Source of the DNA: Brachycybe producta
Lineage: Eukaryota > Arthropoda > Diplopoda > Playtdesmida > Andrognathidae
DNA length: 64,000 bases
Assembly (NCBI GenBank): GCA_036925085.1
Contig: JAUPFP010000009.1
Coordinates: 1,222,001 to 1,286,000, forward strand
Direction of reading: 5' to 3'
The notes beneath the pieces are model-generated. The model did not search any database. It was not told the DNA's origin and saw only the letters and a list, made by a program, of their open reading frames with translations. The position numbers were made by a program, and so were the translations under genes. Positions 33,585-43,974 of the stretch are shown here, one piece after another; position 1 is the first letter of the stretch; the number at the start of each line of letters is the position of its first letter.

Positions 33585-34268
33585 AAGCCCCGTAAAGGAC
33601 ATACACAAAATTAAATAAAGTTAAAAAAAAAAAGATATGGCCACTGTTAAGACACCACTTATGGTGCCAAAAAAAGATACGGCCACACTTAAAGCCACAC
33701 TTAAGAAAAAAGACGGAGCTTGCAAATGCTCACGCTAGATGACATATGAGGTGATAAACATTGGCTATTTGACTACCGTGTGTTTGTGACAGGCCTTTGG
33801 ATCCAGCGCAAAAATTTCGTTTGCCCCGCCTGTTTATGAAGGACGGCAATTTCTAATTGGTTGATATTTGGTCTGACGCTCATAAAAGGGCGGGGCAAAC
33901 GAAGTTTTTGTGCTGGATTCAACCCCCGGTGTGTTTACATGTATGTGCATATAAAATTTACAAATGAACGCACACAAATGACAGATATATTTAAGAGATA
34001 GGAAACGATATTTTTCCCCACCTTTTTATGAGGGTATTTGGTAAAAAAAAAAACAAGACATACATCAGTATCATTGAAGTATGTATTGAAAACAGATTTC
34101 ATAATGGTTATCAAACGAATTCTAATAAAAACAAGTGTGGCCGTAAGTGTGGCCTTAAGTGAGGCTTTAAGTGTGGCTGTATCTTTTTTTGGCGCCATAA
34201 GTGGTGCCTTAACTGTGGCCATATCTTTTTTTTAAACTTTATTTAATTTTGTGTATGTCCTTTACAGG
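33585..34268. mobile_element. Palindromic element with GTCCTTTACAGGG-type ends
   Basis: CCGTAAAGGACATACACAAA at the left is inverted at the right as TTTGTGTATGTCCTTTACAG. The inner arms carry AGATATGGCCACTGTTAAG and AAGTGTGGCC/GGCCACACTT repeats. A MITE (33790-33930) sits in its middle. Confidence 0.65.
33790..33930. repeat. GGGCGG/CCAATTAG-type MITE nested in a palindrome
   Basis: It has inverted ends GGATCCAGCGCAAAAATTTC and TTTTTGTGCTGGATTC, with TTTGCCCCGCC, TTTCTAATTGGTTGATATTT and AAAAGGGCGGGGCAAAC inside. Confidence 0.6.
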
Positions 34269-34828
34269 GTTTCGTACTTTTCAATCGTGTCACTGACAAA
34301 AAAGAATGTTACATCTTTATACACCATTCTCTCTGTCTGTCTGTCTCTCTCTTTCCTTAAGGACCTAATCTAGTAATCTCAAACTATCTTCCAAAATAAT
34401 AATAAAAAAAACATTCTATAAAAGAAAAACAAGATTCTTCTTGCAAAGGATCTAAAAAAAAACGGATCCATTTGTAAAGATTTTGATTAAAAAAAAAGTA
34501 TGAAATCTGCATCTGAATTGCACTTGTGCAGAATAATAAATTAATAATTTATTTATCCTAGCAAAAATAAGCGTTAACTCGGCTGAGTTGCTAACGGTAA
34601 AAATATTAATATTGTATATAAAAAAAGAAAAAGTCCGCAGGAAAAATATAAGAAAAGAAATGTTGACTTGGCAACACCGTTTCTAATAAACACCCATTTC
34701 CGGTGTTCTTTTGTGCTCTTGAAACACGTGGATGAAAGCAAGCACCATCACTCATCATCCCCCTATAGCAACCATGGAAACGGCATCACATTTTACTAAC
34801 TTTCATCGAGATCGTACTCAGCTTACAA
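34269..34828. other. IRS intron segment, nothing recognised
   Basis: AT-rich with a short (TCTG)n run near 34330. No gene is visible. Confidence 0.4.
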
Positions 34829-34856
34829 CCCCCCCCCCCCCCCCCCCCCCCCCCCC
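34829..34856 (+). repeat. Poly-C run of 28
   Basis: It is an uninterrupted C homopolymer in the large IRS intron. Its exact length is uncertain because such runs are prone to sequencing error. Confidence 0.85.
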
Positions 34857-35020
34857 GCACGATCATATACTCACCTTACAAAACCCTCCGCTGGTATTGG
34901 TCTGTCTTATTTCTTGTAATAGTTACATACAGTATATGAATATTCATTCACCAGTCAATTTTCATACAGGCAAATTGTCCCGTCCTTTTATGAGCGTCAG
35001 ACCAAATATCAATCATCAGA

Positions 35021-36420
35021 CATTTGCCCTAAAGGGATATTTGCCCTAAAACGACTTTTTTTGTTCTCCCTTTTCATAAGGTTTAGTGTCATTGAGCAAA
35101 TGGCTGTAGAGCAAATGTCCCTTTAGGGCGAATGATTTTAGGGCAAATGCCCCTTTAGGGCAAATGGTTTTAGGACAAATATCCCTTTAGGGCAAATGGT
35201 TTTAGGACAAATGTTCCCTTAGGGCAAATGGTTTTAGGACAAATGTTCCCTTAGGGCAAATAGTTTTAGGGCAAATAGTTTTAGGGCAAATGTTCCCTTA
35301 GGGCAAATAGTTTTAGGGCAAATGTCCCCTTAGGGCAAATGGTTTTAGGGCAAATGTCCCCTTAGGGCAAATGGTTTTAGGGCAAATGTCCCCTTAGGGC
35401 TACGTCCCTTTAGGGCAAATGTCCCCTTAGGGCAACGTCCCTTTAGGGCAAATGTCCCCTTAGGACAACGTCCCCTTAGGACAACGTCCCCTTAGGGCAA
35501 ATGTCCCCTTAGGGCAAAGTCCCCTTAGGGCAAAGTCCCCTTAGGGCAAATGTCCCCTTAGGGCAAATGGTTTTAGGGCAACGTCCCTTTAGGGCAAATG
35601 GTTTTAGGGCAACGTCCCTTTAGGGCAAATGGTTTTAGGGCAATGTCCCTTTAGGGCAAATGGTTTTAGGGCAATGTCCCTTTAGGGCAAATGGTTTTAG
35701 GGCAATGTCCCTTTAGGGCAAATGGTTTTAGGGCAACGTCCCTTTAGGGCAAATGGTTTTAGGGCAACGCCCCTTTAGGGCAAATGGTTTTAGGGCAACG
35801 TCCCTTTAGGGCAAATGGTTTTAGGGCAACGTCCCTTTAGGGCAAATGGTTTTAGAGCAATGTCCCTTTAGGGCAAATGGTTTTAGAGCAATGTCCCTTT
35901 AGGGCAAATGGTTTTAGAGCAATGTCCCTTTAGGGCAAATGGTTTTAGAGCAATGTCCCTTTAGGGTAAATGGTTTTAGAGCAATGTCCCTTTAGGGTAA
36001 ATGGTTTTAGAGCAATGTCCCTTTAGAGCAATGTCCCTTTAGGGCAAATGGTTTTAGAGCAATGTCCCTTTAGGGCAAATGGTTTTAGAGCAATATCCCT
36101 TTAGGGCAAATGGTTTTAGAGCAATGTCCCTTTAGGGCAAATGGTTTTAGAGCAATGTCCCTTTAGGGCAAATGGTTTTAGAGCAATGTCCCTTTAGGGC
36201 AAATGGTTTTAGAGCAATGTCCCTTTAGGGCAAATGGTTTTAGAGCAATGTCCCTTTAGGGCAAATGGTTTTAGAGCAATGTCCCTTTAGGGCAAACGTC
36301 CCTTTAGGGAAAATGGTTTTAGGACAAACATCCATTTAGGGAAAATATTTTTAGGGCAAATGTCCCTTTAGGCCAAGTGTCCATAGAGAAAGTGTCTTTA
36401 GGGCAAGTGTCCCACACCCA
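35021..36420 (+). repeat. Large GGGCAAATG tandem array (about 31-bp units), copy 2
   Basis: About 1.3 kb of units of the type TTTAGGGCAAATGGTTTTAG followed by AGCAATGTCCC. Sub-blocks carry AACGTCCC, CAATGTCCC or AGAGCAATG variants. A short inverted piece (CATTTGCCCTAAAGGGATAT) marks the left edge and TGTCCCACACCCA the right edge. It interrupts a GGGCGG-type MITE half (34969-35016). Located in the large IRS intron. Confidence 0.88.
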
Positions 36421-37018
36421 CTTTTGACACTATCGAATACAACAAATTGAAATAAATGACACTTTTACAGATTATGTTCTTGTTACTGACAAGTTTGGCC
36501 AACTCCGCTTGTTACAAACAAGTTTGGGAATTCTGTGTGAACTGTGAAATGCCGGTTCCAAACAACATGTGAAGTTGTGATTACAAGTACATGTAACTAC
36601 TACAAACGTTATTGAGTTTTGTGAAACGGGGGACCAGGTTTTCCAGATTAATGGGAACATTGTTTCCGTGAACTTAAAAGCCTAAAAAACAAATCCTACC
36701 AAAACAATATGGAAAGTATGTGTGTTTCATGTCCCTTCCTCGCCATAGTTTAATAACTTACAACGTAACCATGGCAATATTCAACTTTTATTAAAAATTA
36801 ACCAATCACTGGCAAAAAAACATGTCAAATAAAGAAAGTCCATTATTGGGTATGTCTGAAAAATTACACAATGGATGTGTTTTCATTGAAAAAACTACTT
36901 TAAAATGCATTGGTATTGACGCGCGTAATATGTTTCTTTTTTCTTATTTACACACACTTACCCACTTGTTTTTCTCTATCCTGAATACATTTGGCAAGAG
37001 GACACCTACACTAACACG
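36421..37018. other. IRS intron segment, nothing recognised
   Basis: No repeat boundary or gene signal is supported. Confidence 0.4.
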
Positions 37019-37805
37019 TTAAGAGGCTACATCAGAAAATTACTTTGAAAAGTCTCCGCAAAGAGCGCTAGCATCGTTTTTCTATTGAGCCCATAGACCC
37101 AATGTTATAAAGACAAAATGTTAATTTTTAAAATACACAGTCGCCAGGCAATATGTTTATTTTTCATATTTAAAGTTGTCCAATTTTGATGGTTCAAAGT
37201 GATCTAGTGATAGAATGACAAAAAATTGGTAAATGCGCTTATATTTTTAAAAAAATATTTAAAAATCGCGAATTTCTAACTCTTGTGTTAAACTCCATTG
37301 AGTACGCCCAAATAAGAAAGAAGAAAACATCCATTGAAATGCTCCAAAAATACGTAAAAATAATTTTAAAAAACCACAATTAAACCACAGTGAAGCCAAC
37401 ACATTGGCGCACGTGCTGATTTGTTTCTGGTTTTTTAAAAATTATTTTTACGTATTTTTACGAGCATTTTAATGGATGCTTTTTTTTCTTATCTGGGCGT
37501 ACTCAATGGAGTTTAACACAAGAGTTAGAAATTCGCGATTTTGAAATAGTTTTTAAAAATATAACCGCATTTACCATTTTGTGTTATTCTATCACTGGAT
37601 CAGCATACATTTAAGGTGCACATTGTACTTTGAACCATCAAAATTGGACAACTTTGAATATGAAAAATAAACAATACTGCCGCGATTTTGTATTTTAAAA
37701 ACTAACATTTTGTCTTTAACATTGGGTCTATGGGCTCAATAGAAAAACGATGCTAGCGCTCTTTGTGGAGATTTTTCGAAGTAATTTTGTGAAGTAGCCT
37801 CTTAT
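37019..37805. mobile_element. Palindrome family A, copy 6
   Basis: It starts TTAAGAGGCTACATCAG and ends AAGTAGCCTCTTATAA, with well-kept arms. It lies only 27 bases beyond the donor of the IRS PH exon at 37833, so it is almost at the splice site. Confidence 0.75.
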
Positions 37806-37832
37806 AACAAGATACCTATTTGTTCAACGTAC

Positions 37833-38038
37833 CGAAATTTGGTTTTGGTTTTTCATCGGTCCCCAAATATTCGTCTCCATGTTGCAGTTCGAGGAGCGCC
37901 GTCAGCCACTGGTCGAGTTCCTCTTCACTGTCTAACGACATGGCAAAACAGTCGTCTTTCGTGTAAAGAGCGATCACAAACTGCTGCTTTGTGTCCATTC
38001 GACGATTTATATTCAAACAAGTTTTCAGATTTATGCTC
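37833..38038 (-). CDS. IRS: IRS adaptor, PH domain exon 2
   Basis: It is 206 nt, from acceptor CGTTACAAAG|GAGC to donor TTCG|GTACGT. It encodes RSINLKTCLNINRRMDTKQQ, FVIALYTKDDCFAMSLDSEE and ELDQWLTALLELQ, then a linker ending KPKPNF. SIxLKxCxNINxR, the ALYTKDD strand and the final helix with invariant Trp (DQWLTALLEL) are the second half of the IRS pleckstrin-homology domain, which helps bring the adaptor to the membrane and receptor. The phase fits the exon at 40472 (AG|G, Arg) and the PTB exon (G|AA, Glu). Confidence 0.95.
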
Positions 38039-38274
38039 CTTTGTAACGACAATAAAAAATACAAAATACTTATTTTGACATTTTAACAAGTTAACATCCA
38101 CATAACATACTGTACACAAGAATTGGTAACAACAATTTGTAGCAATGGCAACTATTAGGTTGGTAGGAAAATAATTGCGGTTATTGTTTACCGCAATTGA
38201 TTAAACTTAAATTGTTTTCAATATAACTGTAATTACAGTGTGTTCGTGTTAAGATCATTTTAAAGTGCATTTTG

Positions 38275-38500
38275 CGGTCTGGGGGTATCCAACAGACAGG
38301 CATGTAAAGACAGGGAGATACAGTAGTTTGCCCCACCCATTTATGAACATAAGACCAAATATCAACCAATTGCAAATTGAAAAGGGGCGGAGCATGTGAC
38401 GTCAGTCCACATAACAAACCAATTAGAAGTTGCCAGTCCTCATAAAAGGGGGCGGAGCAAACAACTGTATCTTACTGTTTTTACTTGCCCGTTCCAACAG
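38275..38500. repeat. GGGCGG/CCAATTAG-type MITE nested in the mariner
   Basis: Inverted ends (CAGGCATGTAAAGACAGGGA on the left, TTACTGTTTTTACTTGCC on the right) enclose TTTGCCCCACCCATTTATG, ATGTGACGTCAGTCC and CCAATTAGAAGTTGCCAG. Confidence 0.6.
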
Positions 38501-38606
38501 TGGTTCTCAGGAACCAGTGCCCTCATGAGAAGGGGGTCAGGCAGAACCTTCTGAAGCTGAAGCTATTTTTTAAAAAAATACTTTTTTCAGCAACTTAAGT
38601 ATAATT

Positions 38607-38966
38607 CCTTAATCAAATACATGTATTCCCTATTCGTATTCAAATATATTCAAATATATTCAAATATTCAAAATCCAAATATTAAATCCATAGCACTTTG
38701 AAATGAAAGTAATGAGTGAGGTGATCGCAACACATCAGAAATTCGAGTAGAGGAGTAGCCTTTGGGGGGGGGGGGGGTTGTTGCCACTGTTTGTTGTTTG
38801 GTGGCGCATCTATCTGATAAAGTACATTTATATCAAGTCAACTGATTTTTAATTTTTTAAATTATATTAATCACTTACTTTAAATTTTAAAAACTGTTTT
38901 GGTAATTGTTGAATAATTCTTGACAATATTTTGACAATAAATTTCTGGAGGTAAATGGTGGTCTCT
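38607..38966 (+). repeat. Dispersed repeat shared with 5013-5362
   Basis: The order of blocks is the same as in the 5.0-kb copy, with a G run in place of the short one near 38766. It is nested inside the mariner remnant. Confidence 0.65.
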
Positions 38967-39045
38967 TTAAGTTATCCGTGAACTGCACGATTTTCCTTTC
39001 TTTGCAGTATTTTGATGGATTTCATAGAACTGAGTGGAGAAAGAC

Positions 39046-39167
39046 GGTGCTAAAAACTGCACAACTACAACTACACAGTTTTCCCTGTGCAGGCAAAACT
39101 GTAAAAAAAAAACGTTGCAGTTCAGGGGTGGCCACATGCACAGTTTTTAGCACCGTTTTTCCCGACT
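39046..39167. repeat. Short inverted-repeat insertion in the mariner
   Basis: ACGGTGCTAAAAACTGCA and TGCACAGTTTTTAGCACCG are inverted ends. The middle carries a second short palindrome (CACAGTTTTCCCTGTGCAGG). Confidence 0.6.
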
Positions 39168-39943
39168 TAGCAGCACCATGGTTGCTACCTAAGGGCGGCA
39201 AAATGGTAATTCCGGTAATGGCCAAGAATATGATAGCTGCTGCCAAAAATACATTTCGAAATTTTATCAACTCCAGGACTCCGGAATTTTACACCACCGG
39301 AATAAATAAACTTGTAATTAATTGGCAAAAAATGTGTTCATTCTAATGGCGTTTATTTCGATTAATAAAGTTATTAATTCATAAATTTCGTTTTACTTGA
39401 GAAAACAAAAACCGCAATTATTTTCCTACCAACCTAATATAAGACCGTGTGCCTGTCCTTTGCCGGTTTTCCTTGAGATTTTGCAAACCCTGTTAGGAAG
39501 CCCATGAATGAACGCGGCCCGAGTATACCTGCAACGCGCAAATACTCAGAAGACTTGCTACGTTAAAAATCTATGAACATCTTCTTGTCCGCTGGCAGAT
39601 CGTGTTTTTCTAATGTAAACCATATATTGCAAGATCTAAGTTTCCAAGAGGGGTGAGGGTGAGGACACTTTTATTATCACTGCACCCCTTTATTTATTAC
39701 TCTCCCAATTTTTCCACATTGACTCCAAAAAGTTAAGGAGGATCGTAACATTTCCATAAAACAGCAATATTATTCATGTGAGAATTATTATTATTATTGC
39801 AATTTTCGATAAGAATAAAAGAGCAAATTGGCTCGAGAAAAGTCAAATAATCATACAACATGTAGAGGAGGAACGAAGATGTTTATCATCACTTCGTTCC
39901 CTTCAGCCAACGCTCACAAAATGACTGATCAAAAACGATTTCG

Positions 39944-40428
39944 AACGGATACGGAGCCCTGTTTAGGATATAGAATATACATTTTTTTTATCTCGTCCAG
40001 ACGAGATACTAAGTCGTCCGGACGAGATCCTATAAGTCGTCCGGACGAGATACTAAGTCGGGTCTGGATGAAAGGATGAACATTGTAGGGTAACTCTAAA
40101 ACCCGAAACAAAATGCATATAGAATTGGAGGAACACTATACTTTTTTATATCGGCGATTAGACGGTGTTACGTTAAATTAAGCTCGTTGCAGGGGGTCGG
40201 CGGCGCAGCCCCCCCCCCAGAATGTAAAAAATAAAATCACATGATTTAATTTAAGAAATGGTTATGTTCTTCCGCACCCAATTTAGTACAGTGTTCAGCC
40301 AATTCTATAAGCATTTTTCATTTTCATCCTTTCATCCTGACCCAACTTAGTATGTCATCCAGACGACTTAGTATCTCGTCCGGACGAGATAAAAAAAATT
40401 CCACGTCCTCAACAGGGCACCGTATTAA
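39944..40428. mobile_element. MITE with TCGTCCGGACGA palindromic repeats
   Basis: The ends ATACGGAGCCCTGTTTAGG and GTCCTCAACAGGGCACCGTAT are inverted. Just inside are short arrays of GACGAGATACTAAGTCGTC-type units, in opposite orientation at the two ends. The core includes TTAAGCTCGTTGCAGGGG, which recurs at 41216. It lies in the same IRS intron, about 45 bases before the PH exon 1 donor. Confidence 0.65.
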
Positions 40429-40471
40429 ATTTCTCTACAAACAAAAGTTTTTTTTTTTTTCCCAAACGAAC

Positions 40472-40581
40472 CTCTTTGGCAACGATCCCGATTTCCATTT
40501 GCGTTCATTGTCATAGTATTCCAGACGTGAAGGTCCATCGTCGCTCTCGAAATGCAGAACGAAAAACTTCTTCTTCATTGT
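40472..40581 (-). CDS. IRS: IRS adaptor, PH domain exon 1 (most 5' exon found)
   Basis: It is 110 nt, encoding TMKKKFFVLHFESDDGPSRL then EYYDNERKWKSGSLPK. KKFFVL and RLEYYDNERKW are the hallmark first strands of an IRS PH domain. The donor is AAGAG|GTTCGT. An acceptor AG lies just before ACAATG (CTTGCGAAG|ACA); family members have a further GYLxK segment before TMKKK. Translation from this ATG is therefore unlikely, and a start exon should lie upstream beyond 40.6 kb. I did not find it. Confidence 0.92.
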
Positions 40582-41109
40582 CTTCGCAAGATTCAATAAA
40601 ATAAAAGAAAAACCAATTTGAAATTTACGATAAATTAAGATTTCTCGATAATTCAGGCATAGTTAGTTAAGCCTGAAACACACAGGCGGAATTCCGCCAA
40701 GGAAAAAGAAAATAGGAAAAGGAAAAAAAAAAAGACATTAACTTTTTCTGTATGTCTGTGTTGTTAACACACAGAAACAGAAAAGTAATGAGGAAAGTTG
40801 TGTGCACCCTCTATTGAGCAAGAAAAGAAACATTTATTGCCAAAATGCATTCCAATTTGCTTCTTTTTTTTTTGTGATGTCCACATGCTTTTTTCTGATT
40901 GGTGGGAATTTGAACGGAATATTTTGAGAACGGAAAAAATTGAGCTTTTGTTCAACTCATTTTTAATGAATTTTCCGTTCACTTTCAATGGAAAGTTTTC
41001 TCATTTAAATATTCTGTTGTGACTTTCTGAGCGGAATTCCGCGTGTGTGTACCAGGCTTTAGTTACCAGAGATGCATAAGGTTTTAGGAAAATTGCAACC
41101 GATTAACCA
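40582..41109. other. Upstream of the IRS PH exon, nothing recognised
   Basis: AT-rich. Bases 40930-41040 (TTGAGAACGGAAAAAATTGA, TTGTTCAACTCATTTTTAAT) match 5505-5600, so a further dispersed repeat is present. No initiating IRS exon could be identified. Confidence 0.4.
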
Positions 41110-41365
41110 AAATTTTGTACAAATTTACAAGAGAACACAATCATCATACGTCACTAGGTGACCTACGGTCCTACAATTCAGAACTGTAGGTCACTAGGTG
41201 ACCTACGCTTTAAGTTAAATTAAGCTTGTTGCAGGGGATCTCGGCGGCACAGACCACCAAAGAATGTAAAAAAAAAGTGTGTAGGTAACTGAGTGACCCA
41301 AAGTTCTCCAAATAGCTATCTGAAAGCATAGGTCACCTACTGACCTACGATTAGTCTGTCCTTAT
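41110..41365. repeat. Element with TCACTAGGTGACCTACG palindromic units
   Basis: Units GTAGGTCACTAGGTGACCTA flank a core TTAAGCTTGTTGCAGGGG that also occurs in the element at 39944-40428. The palindromic arms differ between the two elements. Confidence 0.6.
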
Positions 41366-41368
41366 AAC

Positions 41369-41771
41369 TAGGGATGAAATATTCGAATCCTGCGAATCTT
41401 GAAAAATATTCGAGATTCGAAAACTCGAACATTTGCGCTTTTTTCGTCTCTTTCAAAACTTTCAAATCCTAACCTTAAAAACTTTGGTAAAATTAGTTTT
41501 AACTCCAATGACGTCCAATAGAAGCGTTAACTAACAAAAAACCCAGCGATTGATGCAATTTCCGCGGTATTCGGATCACCAATATCATCACCTTGTGGCG
41601 ACCCTGAGTGCCATACTTGATTTATTATTATTAATAATTTAAAATTTAATATTATTTCATTTATTTGTAACTTCTTAATAAATGATATAGGATTCGAGAG
41701 ATTCGTGATTCGTAAGATTGGAGAACCTCTAAGGATTCGGGGATTCGAAAAAATTTAGGATTCGTCCCACA
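41369..41771. repeat. GATTCG-rich MITE, copy 3
   Basis: The ends and centre match copy 1 (GACGTCCAATAGAAGCGTT, CACCTTGTGGCGACCCTG). The complete middle is present. Confidence 0.65.
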
Positions 41772-41799
41772 TCGTACATTATCGACATGAGGATGGTTA

Positions 41800-41965
41800 T
41801 GCACAAGAGCTCGGACTTTTATGCAATATCAAAGCAAAATGGTTTCTCAACTTGTGGCACAACATCAATTATGCTTTTTTTAAAAAAAATCAAAAAGGCT
41901 GGTTAGAGGCTAAGATGTCTGGTTACACTACAGTATAAGTTGTCAACTACAGAATTCTGGCCTCT
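41800..41965. repeat. Relative of the 1.65-kb MITE
   Basis: GAGCTCGGACTTTTATGCAA, CTCAACTTGTGGCACAA and GGCCTCTAACCAGTGTTTTT correspond to blocks at 1660-1860. Confidence 0.5.
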
Positions 41966-42301
41966 AACCAGTGTTTTTCATTAGATGAACCATTAGACCC
42001 ATTCCATCACTAGTTAGGCAGGGCATGCCACTCATAGTCACCAATTTTGATGAAAATTAAGTTGTGTGTAGGGATTCCAAAATAATTAGACCCTTGTTTT
42101 TTATTTTGCCATATGACCATTATTTCATGAGAAACAAATTCCCAAAGTTTGGGTATCAGACGCAAAAATGCATTTTTCTGTAAAATTTTAAAATTCAATA
42201 TCTCGTAAACCGTAAGACAGATTTGTATGAAATTTTCAGTGTATCATCTACATATATATTAACATAGTATATATTCATTATTGTTGGTATTTATTTATAA
42301 A

Positions 42302-42515
42302 CTAGTGGGGTAACCCGTCATACATGACGTGGGTAACCCGTCATAAATGACGTGGGTAACCGATCATAAATGACGGGACATTGTAGTTTAACTATTTTAT
42401 TCAAATACTGAAGGTTACTCAATGAAGGACGTTTCCCTCTCCCCACGACCCTCACACGTGTTTGCTCAAAGGTTTTTGTTCATGTGTTCTTACAGCGTTA
42501 CATATAGACAGACTT
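42302..42515 (-). mobile_element. Helitron-like element, copy 4, with three terminal hairpins
   Basis: Read on the minus strand, the 3' end shows three successive CGTCAT..ATGACG hairpins, each followed by GGTTACC, before CTAG at 42302-42305. The other end is short and truncated near AAGCCAAGTCTG. Confidence 0.55.
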
Positions 42516-42729
42516 GGCTTAATATATATATAATTCGAAAAAAAATTCCTAAAATGTTGCGAATTTTGAAAAATGTGGCTTTTTTGATGCCCTGTATAAT
42601 GGCAAAGAAAAGCGCCATTTTCACATGAAACACACCAATGAATTCTGTATTCAAAGACGAATTCAGAAATACAAATAAAGTTAATATTTATTAATAAACA
42701 CAGTACATTTTGTCGAAAATCGTCATTTT

Positions 42730-42912
42730 CATGGCTTTTTGGCGGGGCAAACGACTGTATTTTGCAGAAGCAGTTGGGCGAAACCAGAAAAGTTAATTCT
42801 GATTGATTATTTAAGTTTGTTATGCGTTTGATTCTGTTTGTTATTGGTCTGATACTCATAAAAGGGCGGGGCTAACAGAATTTTTCTGGCTGCACCCAAC
42901 TGCCTGTGTATT
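42730..42912. repeat. GGGCGG-type MITE
   Basis: It has GGCGGGGCAAACGACTGTAT and CAGTTGGGCGAAACCAG at left, and CTCATAAAAGGGCGGGGCTA and GGCTGCACCCAACTGCC at right. The left end is truncated. Confidence 0.5.
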
Positions 42913-43344
42913 TTACTGTGCTTACTCGCATATTAAACAATCACGGCTCTAAACATGGCTGGTGCACTGAAACAATGAAAACTAATTACAATTACTAATT
43001 TTTAAAAAAAAAAGTAATTACACTTACTCATTTACGAGTATATTTATTACACATTGCATGTAAAACACAAACCAATATGAAACAATTAGTTTGAAGAAAC
43101 ATGCCATTTCATATTTATTAATTTCATAATTACAAATTATTAATTTAAAATAAAAGTAAATATTAACTGTATCCAGGCCTGATCACGCACACATTTACGT
43201 CATGTAATGAAATTTCAAACGAGAGAGACACTTAGTGTCGCCAAAAAAACAAAACAAAATTGGATTAAAATCACGATTTTACAAAGTCCTGTAAAAGACA
43301 TGCGAGATTTTTTTTTTTTTTAGAAAACTCGACAGGTCGACTTT
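42913..43344. other. Intergenic, nothing recognised
   Basis: AT-rich; CAAAGTCCTGTAAAAGACAT near 43278 resembles the GTCCTTTACAG end motif of the palindrome at 33.6 kb. Confidence 0.35.
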
Positions 43345-43974
43345 TTTAACGTTTTTTCTCCAGGTTTGAAGTCATATAATTATTAGAAAAATATTTTCAC
43401 GTGCTAACCTTATAAAAAGGAAACATTGTAAAACCAATAAATTAATGCACAAGCTAATTTTTTTGTTATTGTTCTAAGTCGTTTTTAACGAGATTTCTTC
43501 AAATGTTTGTAGGACGGTGTTTTGCTCCTATGGGACTTAACATGGAGTTCAAAAATGTACGATTTTAAACGTTATTAAAAAATAGAAGGACCGTTTCAAA
43601 ATTTATAAAAAGGAAGCATCGTGAATCCAATACATGAAAGTATGTGCTAATTATTTTGTTATTGTTCTAAATCGTTTATAACACGAGTTCTTCAAATGTG
43701 TTTGGAACGTTTTTTTGGCCCAATGGAGTTAACATAGAGTTACAAAAACGAACGATTTTGAACCTTATTTAAAAATGGAAGGACCTTTTCATAAGCGGGC
43801 GCTTAACGAACAATACTTTTTTATTACATTTTGTGCTTTGCTGTATTTTAATTGAGCGATTGTGAGTCAATTTCTTGCAATTTTATTAACACCATACAAT
43901 AACACTCATTTGTCTCGTTGTCGTCTGGCTCAAAACACCAATATGGAGGACGTGTATCTAGGCTCTTAAATAAA
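43345..43974. mobile_element. Palindrome family B, copy 4 (left end lost)
   Basis: The right end GTGTATCTAGGCTCTTAA is intact. The inner part repeats GGACCGTTTCAAAATTTATA and AAAGGAAACATTG blocks, as in the 47-kb copy. Confidence 0.65.

Larger units (their letters stand above)
38155..39437 (+). mobile_element. Degenerate mariner-like transposon in an IRS intron
   Basis: The termini TTAGGTTGGTAGGAAAATAA and TTATTTTCCTACCAACCTAA are exact inverted repeats next to TA. They closely resemble known mariner ends of the TTAGGTTGG type. Near the right end, plus strand 39270-39345 encodes a transposase C-terminus: EFYTTGINKLVINWQKMCS, then a frameshift before NGVYFD. The N-terminal and catalytic parts are missing, and the space holds nested repeats (38275-38500, 38607-38966, 39046-39167). 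It sits in the intron between the two PH exons. Confidence 0.78.

Noticed and set aside
28161-36420. CRISPR-like appearance of the GGGCAAATG arrays
   Set aside because: Units are contiguous with no unique spacers, and the context is a eukaryotic intron.
38978-39346. 122-codon frame as a host gene
   Set aside because: Its end is a mariner transposase C-terminus and its start crosses a nested inverted repeat.
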